From: Phaeodactylibacter xiamenensis
GTDB taxonomy: Bacteria > Bacteroidota > Bacteroidia > Chitinophagales > Saprospiraceae
Reading direction: 5' to 3'
Assembly (NCBI RefSeq): GCF_000759025.1
Contig: NZ_JPOS01000037.1
Coordinates: 1-64,000, forward strand
Length of the DNA stretch: 64,000 nucleotides
Under the pieces are notes generated by a model. The model was not told the DNA's origin. It saw only the letters and a program-made list of their open reading frames with translations, and made no database searches. Both the position numbers and the translations under genes were made by a program. Numbering within the stretch: the first letter of the stretch is position 1; each line of letters begins with the position of its first letter. Below are positions 7,842-18,900 of this stretch, one piece after another.

Positions 7842-9590
7842 CTAGCGGACACCATGCATCAGGCGCTTGAGCAATGGGTTGAGCGCCATCACCAGCAGCC
7901 CGGAGGCAATAGGGACTATGGTGAAGATCAGGAAGAACGTACTCAGTGAGTACTGCGAGACGATCGCGTCAATCTTGCCGCCCATAAAGTGGGCCAGCTT
8001 ATTGCCAATGGCAATGGCCAGGTACCAGATGCCAAACATAAAGGCAATCATACGGCCAGGCACCAGCTTGCTGAGGTAGGAAAGCCCTACCGGTGACAGG
8101 CAGAGCTCACCCAACGTATGGAACAGATAAGCCAGAATCAGCCAGATCATACTTACGGCTGCGGTCTCTGCTCCCTGAGGAATGGAAAGGGAACCGAACA
8201 CCAGAAAACCAAAGCCTACGCCCAGCAGGGACAGCCCGATTCCGTACTTCATCGCCGCAGAAGGGTTGTACTTGCTTTCCCACCATCGGGAGAACAACGG
8301 CGCAAACATGATAATGAACAGGGAATTCAGAATGGCAAACCAGGTGGCTGGAACTTCTGTCCCGGTATTGGAGAATTCCCGGATCAACTTGTAGATCACA
8401 ATTCCCCAGATGATCACAAAGCTCAGCCCCAGGATAATATTGGAAAGCGTGATTTTCTTGTAGGTCATCCGGAACAGGCTGTAAAGCACCCAGGTGATGA
8501 TCGCCAGTGGTATGATGGTGATGATCGTATCCACGATCTTGAAAATCATGGCCGTATTGCCAGCCAGGGCACGGCTCGTGTAGTCTTTGGCAAAGATCGC
8601 CATAGAACCCGCCGCCTGCTCAAAAGAAGCCCAGAAGAATACGGTGAAGAACGCAAAAATGGCTACCGCAATCATTTTATCCCGTACCAAAGGCGTGTAA
8701 CGGGTCAGGCGGGAAATAAGCAGTACAAGGAAGGCAACCAGGGCCGTTAGTATCACGGAATTGGCCACAGTGCCTTCTGCTCCGCCCGGCAATATTGGCA
8801 TTTCCCCGATCTTGGATAGGGGGTCATTGAAAATCCAGATTACCGAGAGCACCACAAAAGCGCCGATCAGAATTTTGTCCAGCAGGCTGAAAGGGTTGAG
8901 CTTGTCGCCCTCCGGTATCTCGAGCTCTTCATCAGTAGTGGCTTCCGGCTTGTCGCCAATGCCATCAAAAATGGGCTTGGCGAAGTAGAACTGAAGCATG
9001 CCCAGGAACATGAAAATACCCGCCAGGCCAAAACCAAAGCTCCAGGCGACTTTCTCACCCAGGTACCCGCAAAGCATTATGCCCAGAAAGGCGCCGGCAT
9101 TCACACCCATGTAGAAGATGGTGTATGCGCCGTCTTTTTTCTCCGGGAAGTTTTCATACATCTTGGAGATGATGGAGGTCATGTTGGGCTTGAAGAAACC
9201 GTTGCCAAAGATCAGCAATCCAATACCAATGTAAAGGAAGAGCGGGGTCTCCACGGCCATAGAGGCGTGGCCCAGGGTCATCAGCAATGCCCCGATAACC
9301 ACCGCTGAACGATAGCCGATCATTTTATCAGCAATGTATCCGCCCAGAATAGGCGTGAGGTAAACCATAAGGGCATAGGTGCCCAAAAGGGACAGCGCGT
9401 CTTCCCGTTCCCATCCCCAGCCGGGATTCTCCACATCTATAGCCCCAATGAGGAAAATGACGAGCAGGGCCCGCATACCGTAGTAGGAAAAGCGTTCCCA
9501 CATCTCCGTGAAAAACAAAACGAATAGCCCCGAAGGGTGCCCGAGCACGGTTCCGTGTTTGGTCAGGCTGTTCAATGATCCGTTCGACAT
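7842..9590 (-). CDS. POT/PTR2-family proton-coupled peptide transporter
   Basis: A 582-residue inner-membrane transporter of the major facilitator superfamily, predicted to import di- and tripeptides with protons. The first helix carries the POT signature (E)xxERFxYYG as TEMWERFSYYGMRA. The PTR2 signature FYMGVNAGAFLG lies near residue 160, and CLSPVGLSYLSKL matches the helix 10-11 region. The ATG at 9590 is preferred over an upstream TTG because the N-terminus then matches the neighbouring paralogue (short polar tail followed by HPxGLFVLFFTEMWERF). It is one of two tandem POT genes on the same strand, each with its own terminator. With the Opp operon at 26.7-33.1 kb and the secreted proteases it suggests peptide nutrition. 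Confidence 0.93.
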   Translation of the reverse strand: MSNGSLNSLTKHGTVLGHPSGLFVLFFTEMWERFSYYGMRALLVIFLIGAIDVENPGWGWEREDALSLLGTYALMVYLTPILGGYIADKMIGYRSAVVIGALLMTLGHASMAVETPLFLYIGIGLLIFGNGFFKPNMTSIISKMYENFPEKKDGAYTIFYMGVNAGAFLGIMLCGYLGEKVAWSFGFGLAGIFMFLGMLQFYFAKPIFDGIGDKPEATTDEELEIPEGDKLNPFSLLDKILIGAFVVLSVIWIFNDPLSKIGEMPILPGGAEGTVANSVILTALVAFLVLLISRLTRYTPLVRDKMIAVAIFAFFTVFFWASFEQAAGSMAIFAKDYTSRALAGNTAMIFKIVDTIITIIPLAIITWVLYSLFRMTYKKITLSNIILGLSFVIIWGIVIYKLIREFSNTGTEVPATWFAILNSLFIIMFAPLFSRWWESKYNPSAAMKYGIGLSLLGVGFGFLVFGSLSIPQGAETAAVSMIWLILAYLFHTLGELCLSPVGLSYLSKLVPGRMIAFMFGIWYLAIAIGNKLAHFMGGKIDAIVSQYSLSTFFLIFTIVPIASGLLVMALNPLLKRLMHGVR

Positions 9591-9654
9591 AAGTGTTTTG
9601 CTGTTTTTTGTTGGCCCCAAAACAGGGCTTGCAGATTCGTAATTTGGTTAGATG

Positions 9655-9687
9655 AAAAAGCCCCCGTCCCTTCTATGAGAGGGCCGG
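9655..9687 (-). terminator. Intrinsic terminator between the two POT genes
   Basis: Minus-strand hairpin CCGGCCCT / AGGGACGG (one mismatch), then a short GGGGG and CTTTTTC tail. It lies just downstream of the stop of the 718-residue POT gene, so the two transporters may be transcribed separately. Confidence 0.55.
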
Positions 9688-9698
9688 AGGCCAGGGTT

Positions 9699-11855
9699 TT
9701 ATGATTTCGGAGGGTTCAGCATAGACCCATCGTCGTCCTGAGTAGGGTTGTCTTCGTCGGTCTGATCGGCAATTTCGTACCCTTCCTGCTCCTCGAAGTG
9801 GGTGTCGGTGGTGTCCTCCGCGCCGTGGGTCAGTTTCTTCAGGCGCTTGAAGAAGAGCAACAGCAGCACGCCAAAGGCTGCGGTAAAGATGAAGATGCCG
9901 ACAAAGGTCTTGTACTCCTGCTGATTTTGCAGCTCGAAGAGTTCTATTTCGCCACTGTATTTGCTGATATCGACTTTAGCGCCATCATTCTCAATGGCAG
10001 CTTTGGCTTCCTCGTCGTAGGCCATGCGCACCACTGCCGTGAGTTGAGCATCTGATGCCGCCCCTTCTTCTTGCAGATATTCGGTCAGCAGCTGCTCATT
10101 TTCGGGCGAAAGCTGCAGCAGTTGCTTTACGTCCACACCGCCCTCGCGGAGCACCACCTGCCCGCCTTCCAGGTAGGCATTGGCCGTGAACTCAAAATCA
10201 TCGGCTTTCATAATGACTGTATCTGCAACCAGGTCATATTCTGCCGGAGAAGCCACCAGTTCCGTACTCACGGTTTCCAGCTGAGAAGACTCCCCAATGG
10301 CACCCGCCACTTTATTACCCAGGCCGGTGGCCGCAAAATAAACCCCCATCATGATGGAGACATACTTGACGGGCGCCACCTTCGTGATAAAGGAAAGGGC
10401 AACCGGTGAAGCACAAAGCTCGCCCAAAGTATGCAGCAGGTAGGCCAGGATGAGCAGGTAGAGCGCGGCTTTGTCGCCGTATTGCTCCACATCTGCACTG
10501 GCTTTCGCCATAAACAGGAAGCCCGCGCCCATAATAATGGTACCCACTGCCATCTTCACCAGAGACGAACTCTCGTAGCCTTGATGTTTCCACCAAATCC
10601 AGAAGCTGCCCACCAGGGTACCGAAAATAATGATGAACAGGGCATTCACGGACTGAAAGACCGATGCCGGGATTTCATACATCCCGGATGTATACAAATC
10701 CGACCGGTAAAAACTATAGCCTGCCAAAATGAGTGCCCCAATCGGCAAAAACAGGTAGTACGTATCTTTTTTCTGGAAGTAGTGGATGATGCCGAGGATC
10801 AGCAAAATGCCACCAGCGCCGTAAAACAGCAGGTCGATGGTGAAGAAGTTCACCATGCGGTCAATCTTGTTCAGGGTGTAAATATTGAGTAAACCACCCG
10901 CCTGCTCGAAGGCGCCCCAGAAGACAATAATGATCAGGAAAGACAGGATGAGCACCATAAAGCGGTCTTTCTCGATACTGTTCACTTCCTTGTAAATCAT
11001 CATCATCAGCCCGGCTACGATAGAAAGGAACAGGAACAGCGCTGTATAGAGGTAACGGTCCGTACCTTCAAAAGCGGTAAATGCCAGGATCGAAGAGCCG
11101 ATAATGAGGCCAGCTGTAATCGCCAGCTGCACCGGGCTCCTGAAAAGCTCCTGGAATAAGTCGCCAAAAGAGGAATCTGCGGCTTCCCCGGCCGCTTTGG
11201 GGGCTTTGCTTGGGGGCTCGCCTACGCCCTTGAGGTATTTTTGCCCCAGCATGAAAATGACCTGCCCGAGGAGCATGCCAATACCCGCCAGGCCAAAGCC
11301 ATAGTGCCAGCCGATGGTCTCGCCCACCGCGCCCACAATCAGGGAGGACAGGAAGGCCCCAACGTTAATGCCGATATAAAATATAGTAAAGCCCTGATCG
11401 CGCCGTTCATCACCTTGCTTGTACAAGCCGCCCACCATGGTGGAAATATTGGGCTTCAGCCCACCCACGCCAAGAATGATAAGGGCCAGGCCCGTATAAA
11501 AAGCCCAAATAGCCTCAATAGCCAAAATACCGTGCCCGGCAACCAGCGTCAAGCCACCGTAGAGCACCGCCTTCTTTTGCCCGATAAACTTGTCGGCCAG
11601 TATACCACCGGGTATGGACATCACATAAACCAGCATGGTGTACCAGCCATAAAGCGCCAGTGCCTCAGAGGACTCCCAGCCCAGGCCCGGGTTGTCTCCG
11701 GTTGCCGAGCTGATGATGTAAAGGACCAGGATGGCGCGCATGCCATAGTAGGAGAAGCGCTCCCACATTTCGGTAAAGAATAGGACGAAAAGCCCAATCG
11801 GGTGCCCAAAGAGTGAGGGCTGATTGTCAAAGTCAAAGGTGTTCGCTTTCGACAT
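9699..11855 (-). CDS. POT/PTR2-family peptide transporter with C-terminal insertion
   Basis: A 718-residue paralogue of the preceding transporter: TEMWERFSYYGMRA in helix 1, FYIGINVGAFLSS for the PTR2 signature and CASPVALSFITKV near helix 10. It is over 130 residues longer. The extra length is mostly a hydrophilic acidic segment between the penultimate and final membrane helices (from about ETVSTELVASPAEYDL to LQNQQEYKTF), plus an acidic C-terminal tail (EEQEGYEIADQTDEDNPTQDDD). The insertion is predicted to be soluble and may be a regulatory or docking domain. ATG at 11855 is clear. Divergent from ruvA. Confidence 0.92.
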   Translation of the reverse strand: MSKANTFDFDNQPSLFGHPIGLFVLFFTEMWERFSYYGMRAILVLYIISSATGDNPGLGWESSEALALYGWYTMLVYVMSIPGGILADKFIGQKKAVLYGGLTLVAGHGILAIEAIWAFYTGLALIILGVGGLKPNISTMVGGLYKQGDERRDQGFTIFYIGINVGAFLSSLIVGAVGETIGWHYGFGLAGIGMLLGQVIFMLGQKYLKGVGEPPSKAPKAAGEAADSSFGDLFQELFRSPVQLAITAGLIIGSSILAFTAFEGTDRYLYTALFLFLSIVAGLMMMIYKEVNSIEKDRFMVLILSFLIIIVFWGAFEQAGGLLNIYTLNKIDRMVNFFTIDLLFYGAGGILLILGIIHYFQKKDTYYLFLPIGALILAGYSFYRSDLYTSGMYEIPASVFQSVNALFIIIFGTLVGSFWIWWKHQGYESSSLVKMAVGTIIMGAGFLFMAKASADVEQYGDKAALYLLILAYLLHTLGELCASPVALSFITKVAPVKYVSIMMGVYFAATGLGNKVAGAIGESSQLETVSTELVASPAEYDLVADTVIMKADDFEFTANAYLEGGQVVLREGGVDVKQLLQLSPENEQLLTEYLQEEGAASDAQLTAVVRMAYDEEAKAAIENDGAKVDISKYSGEIELFELQNQQEYKTFVGIFIFTAAFGVLLLLFFKRLKKLTHGAEDTTDTHFEEQEGYEIADQTDEDNPTQDDDGSMLNPPKS

Positions 11856-12043
11856 GTGTAATTGTAGTTTTAGCTAAGCCGGGGTCTTCCCGGTGTGGTT
11901 CTTCGTTTCTGTTGCCCGATGAGACGGCGCTGCAAAACGAGTGTAAAATAGATACTTTTGGCTGAGCCTGCCTAATATCCAATCTATTATTTTGCGGTTT
12001 TGCTGCTTCACCGATAATTGGGATGTACTGTTTTTTTCAGCTG

Positions 12044-12075
12044 TTTCTCGTTTACAGCGGAACTTCTTACCTTCG
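12044..12075 (+). promoter_or_regulatory. Putative ruvA promoter
   Basis: TTTC (12044-12047), 20-base spacer, TACCTTCG (12068-12075): one mismatch in each box from the Bacteroidota TTTG-N19-21-TAnnTTTG consensus. It lies 47 bases before the ruvA ATG. Confidence 0.45.
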
Positions 12076-12122
12076 CAGCCTGATTATCCGAAACGGCCCA
12101 TTTTCACTCACCCTGTTCACTC

Positions 12123-12719
12123 ATGATTACTTACATCAAGGGGAATATCACCCACAAAAGCCCAACCTATGTCGTGGTGGAAGCCGGTGGCATTGGTTAC
12201 CATATTAATATCAGCCTGCATACCTATGCTTTGATCGAAAAGCTGGAAGCGGTCAAGATTCTGACCCATCAGCATATCAAAGAGGACAGCCATACCCTCT
12301 ACGGGTTTGCCGAGTCCATAGAGCGTAACCTGTTCCGCCATCTGATCTCCGTATCCGGAGTAGGGCCAAGTACGGCACAGCTAATGCTTTCTTCCATGAC
12401 GCCAGATGAGATGCGGGCGTCTATCATCGGCGAGGATGTGGCCGGGCTCAAGCGAATCAAGGGTATTGGTGCGAAAACCGCGCAGCGGATCATACTCGAT
12501 CTCAAGGATAAGCTCCTGAAGGATGGGGGCGATGAAAACCTGCCAGCCAATGTGCCGCAGGCAGACAATACGATCCGGGAGGAGGCGTTATCAGCTTTGG
12601 TTGCGCTGCAGTTTAACCGCATACATGCCCAAAAAGCCCTTAACAAAGTACTGAAAGCCCAGCCGGGTATTGGCCAGGTAGAAACCCTGATCAAGCTCAC
12701 GCTTAAGGAGCTTTCTTAA
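12123..12719 (+). CDS. ruvA: Holliday junction branch migration protein RuvA
   Basis: A 198-residue protein of normal RuvA length. It has the N-terminal OB-fold (MITYIKGNITHKSPTYVVVEAGGIGYHI), two helix-hairpin-helix motifs (SVSGVGPSTAQLML and RIKGIGAKTAQRIILDLKDKL) and a C-terminal three-helix domain (EALSALVALQF...) that contacts RuvB. RuvA binds the four-way junction as a tetramer and loads the RuvB motor for recombination repair. The gene lies immediately upstream of sprA, an order known from other Bacteroidota and therefore a useful marker that this is core chromosome. It is not known to work with SprA. Confidence 0.97.
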   Translation: MITYIKGNITHKSPTYVVVEAGGIGYHINISLHTYALIEKLEAVKILTHQHIKEDSHTLYGFAESIERNLFRHLISVSGVGPSTAQLMLSSMTPDEMRASIIGEDVAGLKRIKGIGAKTAQRIILDLKDKLLKDGGDENLPANVPQADNTIREEALSALVALQFNRIHAQKALNKVLKAQPGIGQVETLIKLTLKELS

Positions 12720-12734
12720 CCAAATCTATTTCGC

Positions 12735-12766
12735 TTTGGTTGCCCCTGTTGAAATGCGTTACTTTG
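12735..12766 (+). promoter_or_regulatory. Putative sprA promoter
   Basis: TTTG (12735-12738), 20-base spacer, TTACTTTG (12759-12766), very close to the Bacteroidota sigma-ABfr consensus TTTG-N19-21-TAnnTTTG. It lies 220 bases before the sprA start, implying a long leader (12767-12986) with no gene visible in it. Confidence 0.55.
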
Positions 12767-12986
12767 CGCCGTCTTTTAAGACAGGACAGGAGGCTTCCGG
12801 AGTTTCCCAAAAGCAGAATGTTAAAGTTGTAGGGTGGGGTAAAATATACCCGTCACCTTCGTTTATAGGTGAAACACCCTGAAAATTGTGTTCGTAAAAG
12901 GATTAGGATTAACAAGATTTTAACCCTTTTGATGCCCTGACTTTTTGATTTTCTACGGATTAAGCGATGCCTCGTGCAAGAATTCC

Positions 12987-15900
12987 ATGATGTTGAATAT
13001 GAATAAACTACTGATACTCGCTACGTTTTTGTGTGGGATAGCAACTATTGCCCTGGGAAGCGGCCCTCACCTAAAGGAGGACCCCTACAGCAGCAGCTAC
13101 ACGGTTGCTTCGGATACCATCCCGGACATCGATGAGCGTTTTGGCGACTTTCTGACGAACCCGAATTCCAATCCATTCGACCTCAATGACCCCGATGTCG
13201 TTCAGCAGAATGTGGAATTTGACCCGGCTACCGGCCAGTATATCATCACTGAAAAAATTGGGGAAGACTTCTATCGCCCGCCTACCTTTATGTCTTTTGA
13301 TGAGTACCTCAATTTCCGTCAAAGACAGGATCAGCAGAATTATTTTAATGAGCTGGCGGGCATCAGCTCTACCGGGGCTACCGGGGCGCTTGACCCCATT
13401 GAGAAAATCGACGTGAAGGAAAACCTCCTGGAGCGCCTGTTCGGTGGCACGGAGGTGGACATCCGCCCACAGGGTAACATCGACCTCACCTTCGGCGTTA
13501 ATTCCAGTATCACCGAACGCCCCGACCTCCCCGAACGGCAGCGGAACCTGACCAACTTCGACTTCAACATGAATATCAACATGAACGTAGTTGGTAAAAT
13601 CGGGGAAAAACTGAACCTGACCACCACGTACAACACCAACGCCAACTTCAACTTCGACAACCAGATTAAGCTGGACTATAACTCCGACAACTTTGAAGGG
13701 GGAGAGGATGCTATCCTGCAGAAAATTGAAGCCGGTAACGTAAGCCTGCCACTCCGGGGCAACCTGATTCAGGGTGGGCAAAGCCTCTTCGGCCTGAAAA
13801 CAGAACTGAAGTTCGGGCACCTGCGCCTGACGCCCATTGTCTCTCAGCAGCGCTCGCAACAGGAAAACATTCAAATCGAAGGCGGCAGCCAGGTGCAGGA
13901 GTTTGAAGTCCGCGCCGATGAATACGACGAAAACCGCCACTTCCTCCTGACTTTTTACAACCGCGACAACTTCAACCGCTCCCTGCAGAACCTGCCGCAG
14001 ATCAACAGCCTCTTCAAAATCAAAAAACTCGAGGTCTGGATCACCAATGACCGGAATGAAGTAACGGATGTGCGGGATATCGTCGCTCTGGCTGACCTGG
14101 CTGAGCCGAACCGCCTGGTTAGCCCGGATAAAATTAATCAAAATCCATCCTGGAACAAGCGCGACCTGGTCAACCGGGACCTGCTCCCTGATAACTCCGC
14201 CAACGACCTGTACAGCCGCATCATCTCCCGTGGCGAACAGGTCCGGGATATCGACCGCGCGGTTTCTACCCTCAAAAACGACTTCGAGCTGCAGCAAACC
14301 CGCGATTTTGAAAAAGTAAGTGCGCGTAAGCTACAGCCTTCAGAGTATACCTTCCACCCGGAGCTGGGCTTCGTCTCCGTGAATATCAATGTGCAGCCCG
14401 ATCAGGTGCTGGGCGTGGCTTTCGAATATGAGTACAACGGTAGCATCTTCCGGGTAGGGGAGATGTCGATCAACAACAGCACCGTTGGTACTGATACCAC
14501 CGACCTGACGCCAAAGGTGCTCTTTGTGAAAATGCTGAAGAGTACCACGCAGCGGACCGACGTGCCGACCTGGGACCTGATGATGAAAAACGTGTACCCC
14601 ATCGGTGCCTTCCAGGTGAATCAAGAGGACTTCCGCCTCGATATTTTCTACGATGATCCCGGCGCAGGCCAAAAGCGATTCCTGCCGGAGACCAACATCG
14701 CAGGCATTCCGCTGCTGCGCATTTTCAACCTCGATAGCCTGAATACGCAGGGGGACCCGCAGCCCGACGGTATCTTTGACTTTGTGCCCGGCGTAACCAT
14801 CAACCCCCGAAACGGGCGGATCATGTTCCCGGTATTGGAACCCTTCGGGGAAGCTTTGGCCCGGCAAATTAATGACGAAGAACTCCGGCGAAAATACGTT
14901 TACGACTCCCTCTACCGGACTACCGTATTCCTGGCGCAGGAAGCTGCCGAGCAGAACCGGTTTATCATTCGGGGCGAATACAAATCGAGTGTCTCCTCAG
15001 AGATATCGCTCGGTGCCTTCAATATCCCTCCGAACTCGGTGACAGTGCGCGCCGGCGGGCAGGTACTACAGGAGGGCCGGGATTATGAGGTGGACTACAC
15101 CATTGGTAAGGTCCGCATCCTGAATGATGCCATCCTGCAATCGGGCGTGCCGGTGAATGTTTCCTTTGAGGACAACACCCTTTTCGGCTTCCAGCAAAAG
15201 ACGATGGTCGGTTTGAGGGCCGACTATGAAATCGATGAGAACTTTAACATCGGTGCGACCTTCCTGAAGCTTTTCGAGCGGCCGTTTACCCAGAAAGTAA
15301 ACGTTGGAGATGACCCTATCAACAACAATATCTACGGGCTGGACCTCAACCTGAGCCGTCAGGCACCCTGGCTGACCCGTGCAGTAGATGCCCTCCCGGG
15401 CTTGTCTACGAAGGAACCATCCAATATCACGGTAGCTGCAGAGGTCGCCGCTATTCAACCTGGCCATGCCCGGGCGATCAGCCTGAACCCGGTGGACGAA
15501 GGGGGCGTGGTCTACATCGATGACTTTGAAGGCAGTGGTGCAAGCTTCGACCTCCGCGCTCAGGCCAACCGTTGGTTCCTGGCCAGTGTGCCGCGGAATG
15601 ACGACCCGGGCGCAGAACAGCTTCTCCCGGAAGGGCAGCTCATCAATGACTTGCGCTACGGTGCCAACCGGGCTCTGCTCAACTGGTACCGGATCGATCA
15701 GGCGGCACGTGGCGGGAACGATAATGAGAATATATACACCAGCCAGGTGCCTCAGCTTGAGGTCTTCCCTAATTTGCAGCTACAGCCCAACCAATTACCG
15801 AACGTACAGACCTTTGACCTGCGTTATTATCCTACCCTCCGTGGCCCTTATAACTTTGATATCCCTGAAGGCTATCCCGGCTATACAAGAGGGGTGGAAA

Positions 15901-18900
15901 CCTCCAATGGGCGGGTGGAACTCAAGGACCCCCAAACCCGATGGGCGGGTATTATGCGTGACATGACCACCAACGATTTCCAGTCTGCCAATATTGAATT
16001 CCTGGAATTCTGGATGCTGAGCCCTTTCCTGGACGAGTCCGGGCAGGGTGCTGCTTCTGACGCTGATGCCAAGCAGGGAGACCTCTATATCAACCTGGGT
16101 AACATTTCAGAGGATATCCTCCGGGACTCGCGCCTGTTTTACGAGAACGGCCTTCCCGGACCGACCAACCCCAGCCGCCCGACCAATGATACGGAATGGT
16201 CACGCGTGCCCGTTTCCCAACAGATTACCCGGGGCTTCGACATTGACGAGGCCACCCGTGAGCAGCAGGACGTAGGGCTGGACGGCCTGAATGATGCCGC
16301 CGAGCGGATCAAATACCAGGATTACATCGAGGCGATTTCGGCGACCAACCCGGTGGTGGGACAGCAGGTGGCAGAAGACCCTTCACAGGACAACTTCCGG
16401 TACTATAACGATGGGCAATGGCCTAACGAAGCGGGGGTCTACGAGCGCTACATCCAATTCAACAACCCGGACGGCAACTCCCGCTCCGCTTCTCAAAATA
16501 CAGGTAACCAAAACCTCCGCCAAACCGGTACCAACATCCCGGATGCAGAGGACCTCAACCAGGACAATACCCTGAATGAATCGGAAACCTACTTCGAGTA
16601 CAAGATCCCATTGCGCCGTAGCCTGGAGAACCCCGGTGAAATTGACCTTGAAGAGACACCTTATATCACCGACCGCAGGCAGGCTTCCAACGGACGGATC
16701 TGGTACCGTTTCCGCATCCCATTGACGGAGCCCGATAAGGCAGTCGGTGGCATCCGGGACTTCCGCTCTATTCAGTTTATGCGGATGTACCTGCACAATT
16801 TCAATGCGCCGGTGACGCTGCGTTTTGCCCGTCTCGAACTGGTCAGAAACCAATGGCGGCGCTATCGCCCGGACCTGTCTGAGGTAGGAGGCCCTGCCAC
16901 ACCGGAATGTATTGACGACGAGACCAACTTCACGGTCGATAACGTCAATATCGAGGAGAACAGCGGGCGTGAACCGTTCAACTACGTGCTGCCGGAAGGT
17001 ATTCAGCGGGAACGGGCAGTAGGCGTTTTTACCAACCTGCAGAATGAGCAGTCCCTGTCGCTCAATATCGAAGACCTGTGTAACGGGGCGACCCGCTCGG
17101 TCTTCAAAGTCATCAACATGGACATGCGGGTTTACGAACGCTTCAAAATGTTCATCCACGCTGAAGAAAAGAATGGTACGGAGATTCCGGAGGGTGCTAC
17201 CTCTATTTTCGTACGCCTGGGTAGTGACTTCCAGGGCAATTATTACGAATACGAAATTCCGCTGACGATGTCGGAAGTGGAGGACCTGTCGGGAGCGCCA
17301 ACCAGCTCTTCCTATAAAAATGCAGTTTGGCGGCCGGACAACGGGTTTGACTTCGCGCTGAAAGACTTTGTAGAGCTTAAAAAGCGGCGCAACGAGGGCG
17401 GCGTAAACCTGAGCGAGGAATATGTCGAGCAGCAGCAGGTAGGCTCTAAGATTCACCGCCTGAAAATAAGGGGCAACCCCAGTGTGGGGCAGGTGAAAGT
17501 CCTGATGGTCGGGGTGCGAAATCAGTACGACTTTGTGACGGAGGACGAGAACTTCGATCTGGAGGTCTGGATAAATGAAATGCGGCTTACCGGTCTGGAT
17601 GAGCGGGGCGGTGCCGCTGCTACTGCAAGGATTGATGCTCAGTTGGCGGACTTCGGTTCGATTGCTGCAGCTGGTAACATCAGCACTATTGGCTTTGGTG
17701 CATTGGACCAGAAAGTACAGGAACGGGCCCGGGAGCGGCTGACGGGCTATGACTTTGCGGTCAACTTCAATTTGGACAAGTTCCTGCCGGATAGCTGGGG
17801 GCTTCAGTTGCCATTCTACGCACAGTTGTCCAATACCACGAGCACACCGGAATTTGATCCTTACGATTTGGATATCCTGCTGGAAGATAAAATCAGGGAT
17901 GCAGATAACCGGACCGAGCGCGATTCTATACGGGCTGCTGCCCAGGAGGTCACCACGATCAAAAGTGTGAACCTGACGAATGTCCGCAAAGAGCGGGCGA
18001 ATAACAGTAAGGCAGCGATGCCGTGGGATATCTCCAACTTCAGCGCGTCCTATTCCTATACGGAGTCTGAGTTTCGGGATCCGATTATTGAGTTTAACGA
18101 AGAAGAGCGGCATACCGGCTCTATCGATTATGCCTTTAGCAGGCGGACCAACTACATTGAGCCTTTTAAAGGGATACAGGGCAATGCTTTCAAGATCATT
18201 TCGGAGTTTAACTTCAACCCGTTGCCTAATGCCTTTAGCTTCAGCTCAATCATGAACCGGGTGTTCGAAACGACGAGCTACCGCTTCACGGATGTGGCAC
18301 CGGAGTACCGGACTTTCTACAACAAAAGGTTTACCTGGGACCGGGATTATGACTTGCAGTGGGACCTGACGAGAGCTTTGAAGTTCAATTTCAATGCGAC
18401 CAACAGTGCTGTAATTGATGAGCCCAATGAATCTTTCCTGGTTGAGACCTTCGGGTTTGAACAAGCGCGGGAGATCCGGCGGGATAGTATCTGGACGAAT
18501 ATCCGCAACTTCGGCCGGCCCAAGAATTATCAGCATAACTTAAGCGTGGGATATGACCTGCCCATCAAGCACCTGCCCCTTTTGCAGGGCTGGGTGACAG
18601 CAAAGGTACAGTACCAGGGCAGCTACAACTGGACTGCTGCCGCCCTGAACGTGGATAGCCTTGGTAATGTCATTCAGAATAACCAAAACCGAACGGCAGA
18701 CCTCGACTTTAACCTGGAGCGGCTTTATGACAAAGTAGATTACCTGCGGAAGATCAACCGGGGCTCAAGAGGCGGAGGTGGCGCAAACCGTTCGCGCAGC
18801 CGGCAGCCGAGTTCCCGTGATGATGACAAGAGCCAACAGGATGACGACGAGGATAAAAAGAAGAAACGCAATGGCCCATCGACCATCGAACGGGCATTGA

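Noticed and set aside
7719-7949. 76-codon plus-strand frame at the 3' end of the POT gene
   Set aside because: It covers the POT terminator and lies antisense to the POT coding end; no homology evident.
13071-14297. Long minus-strand open frames inside sprA
   Set aside because: These mirror the sprA codon pattern on the other strand; long antisense frames are common in GC-rich genes with few stop codons.
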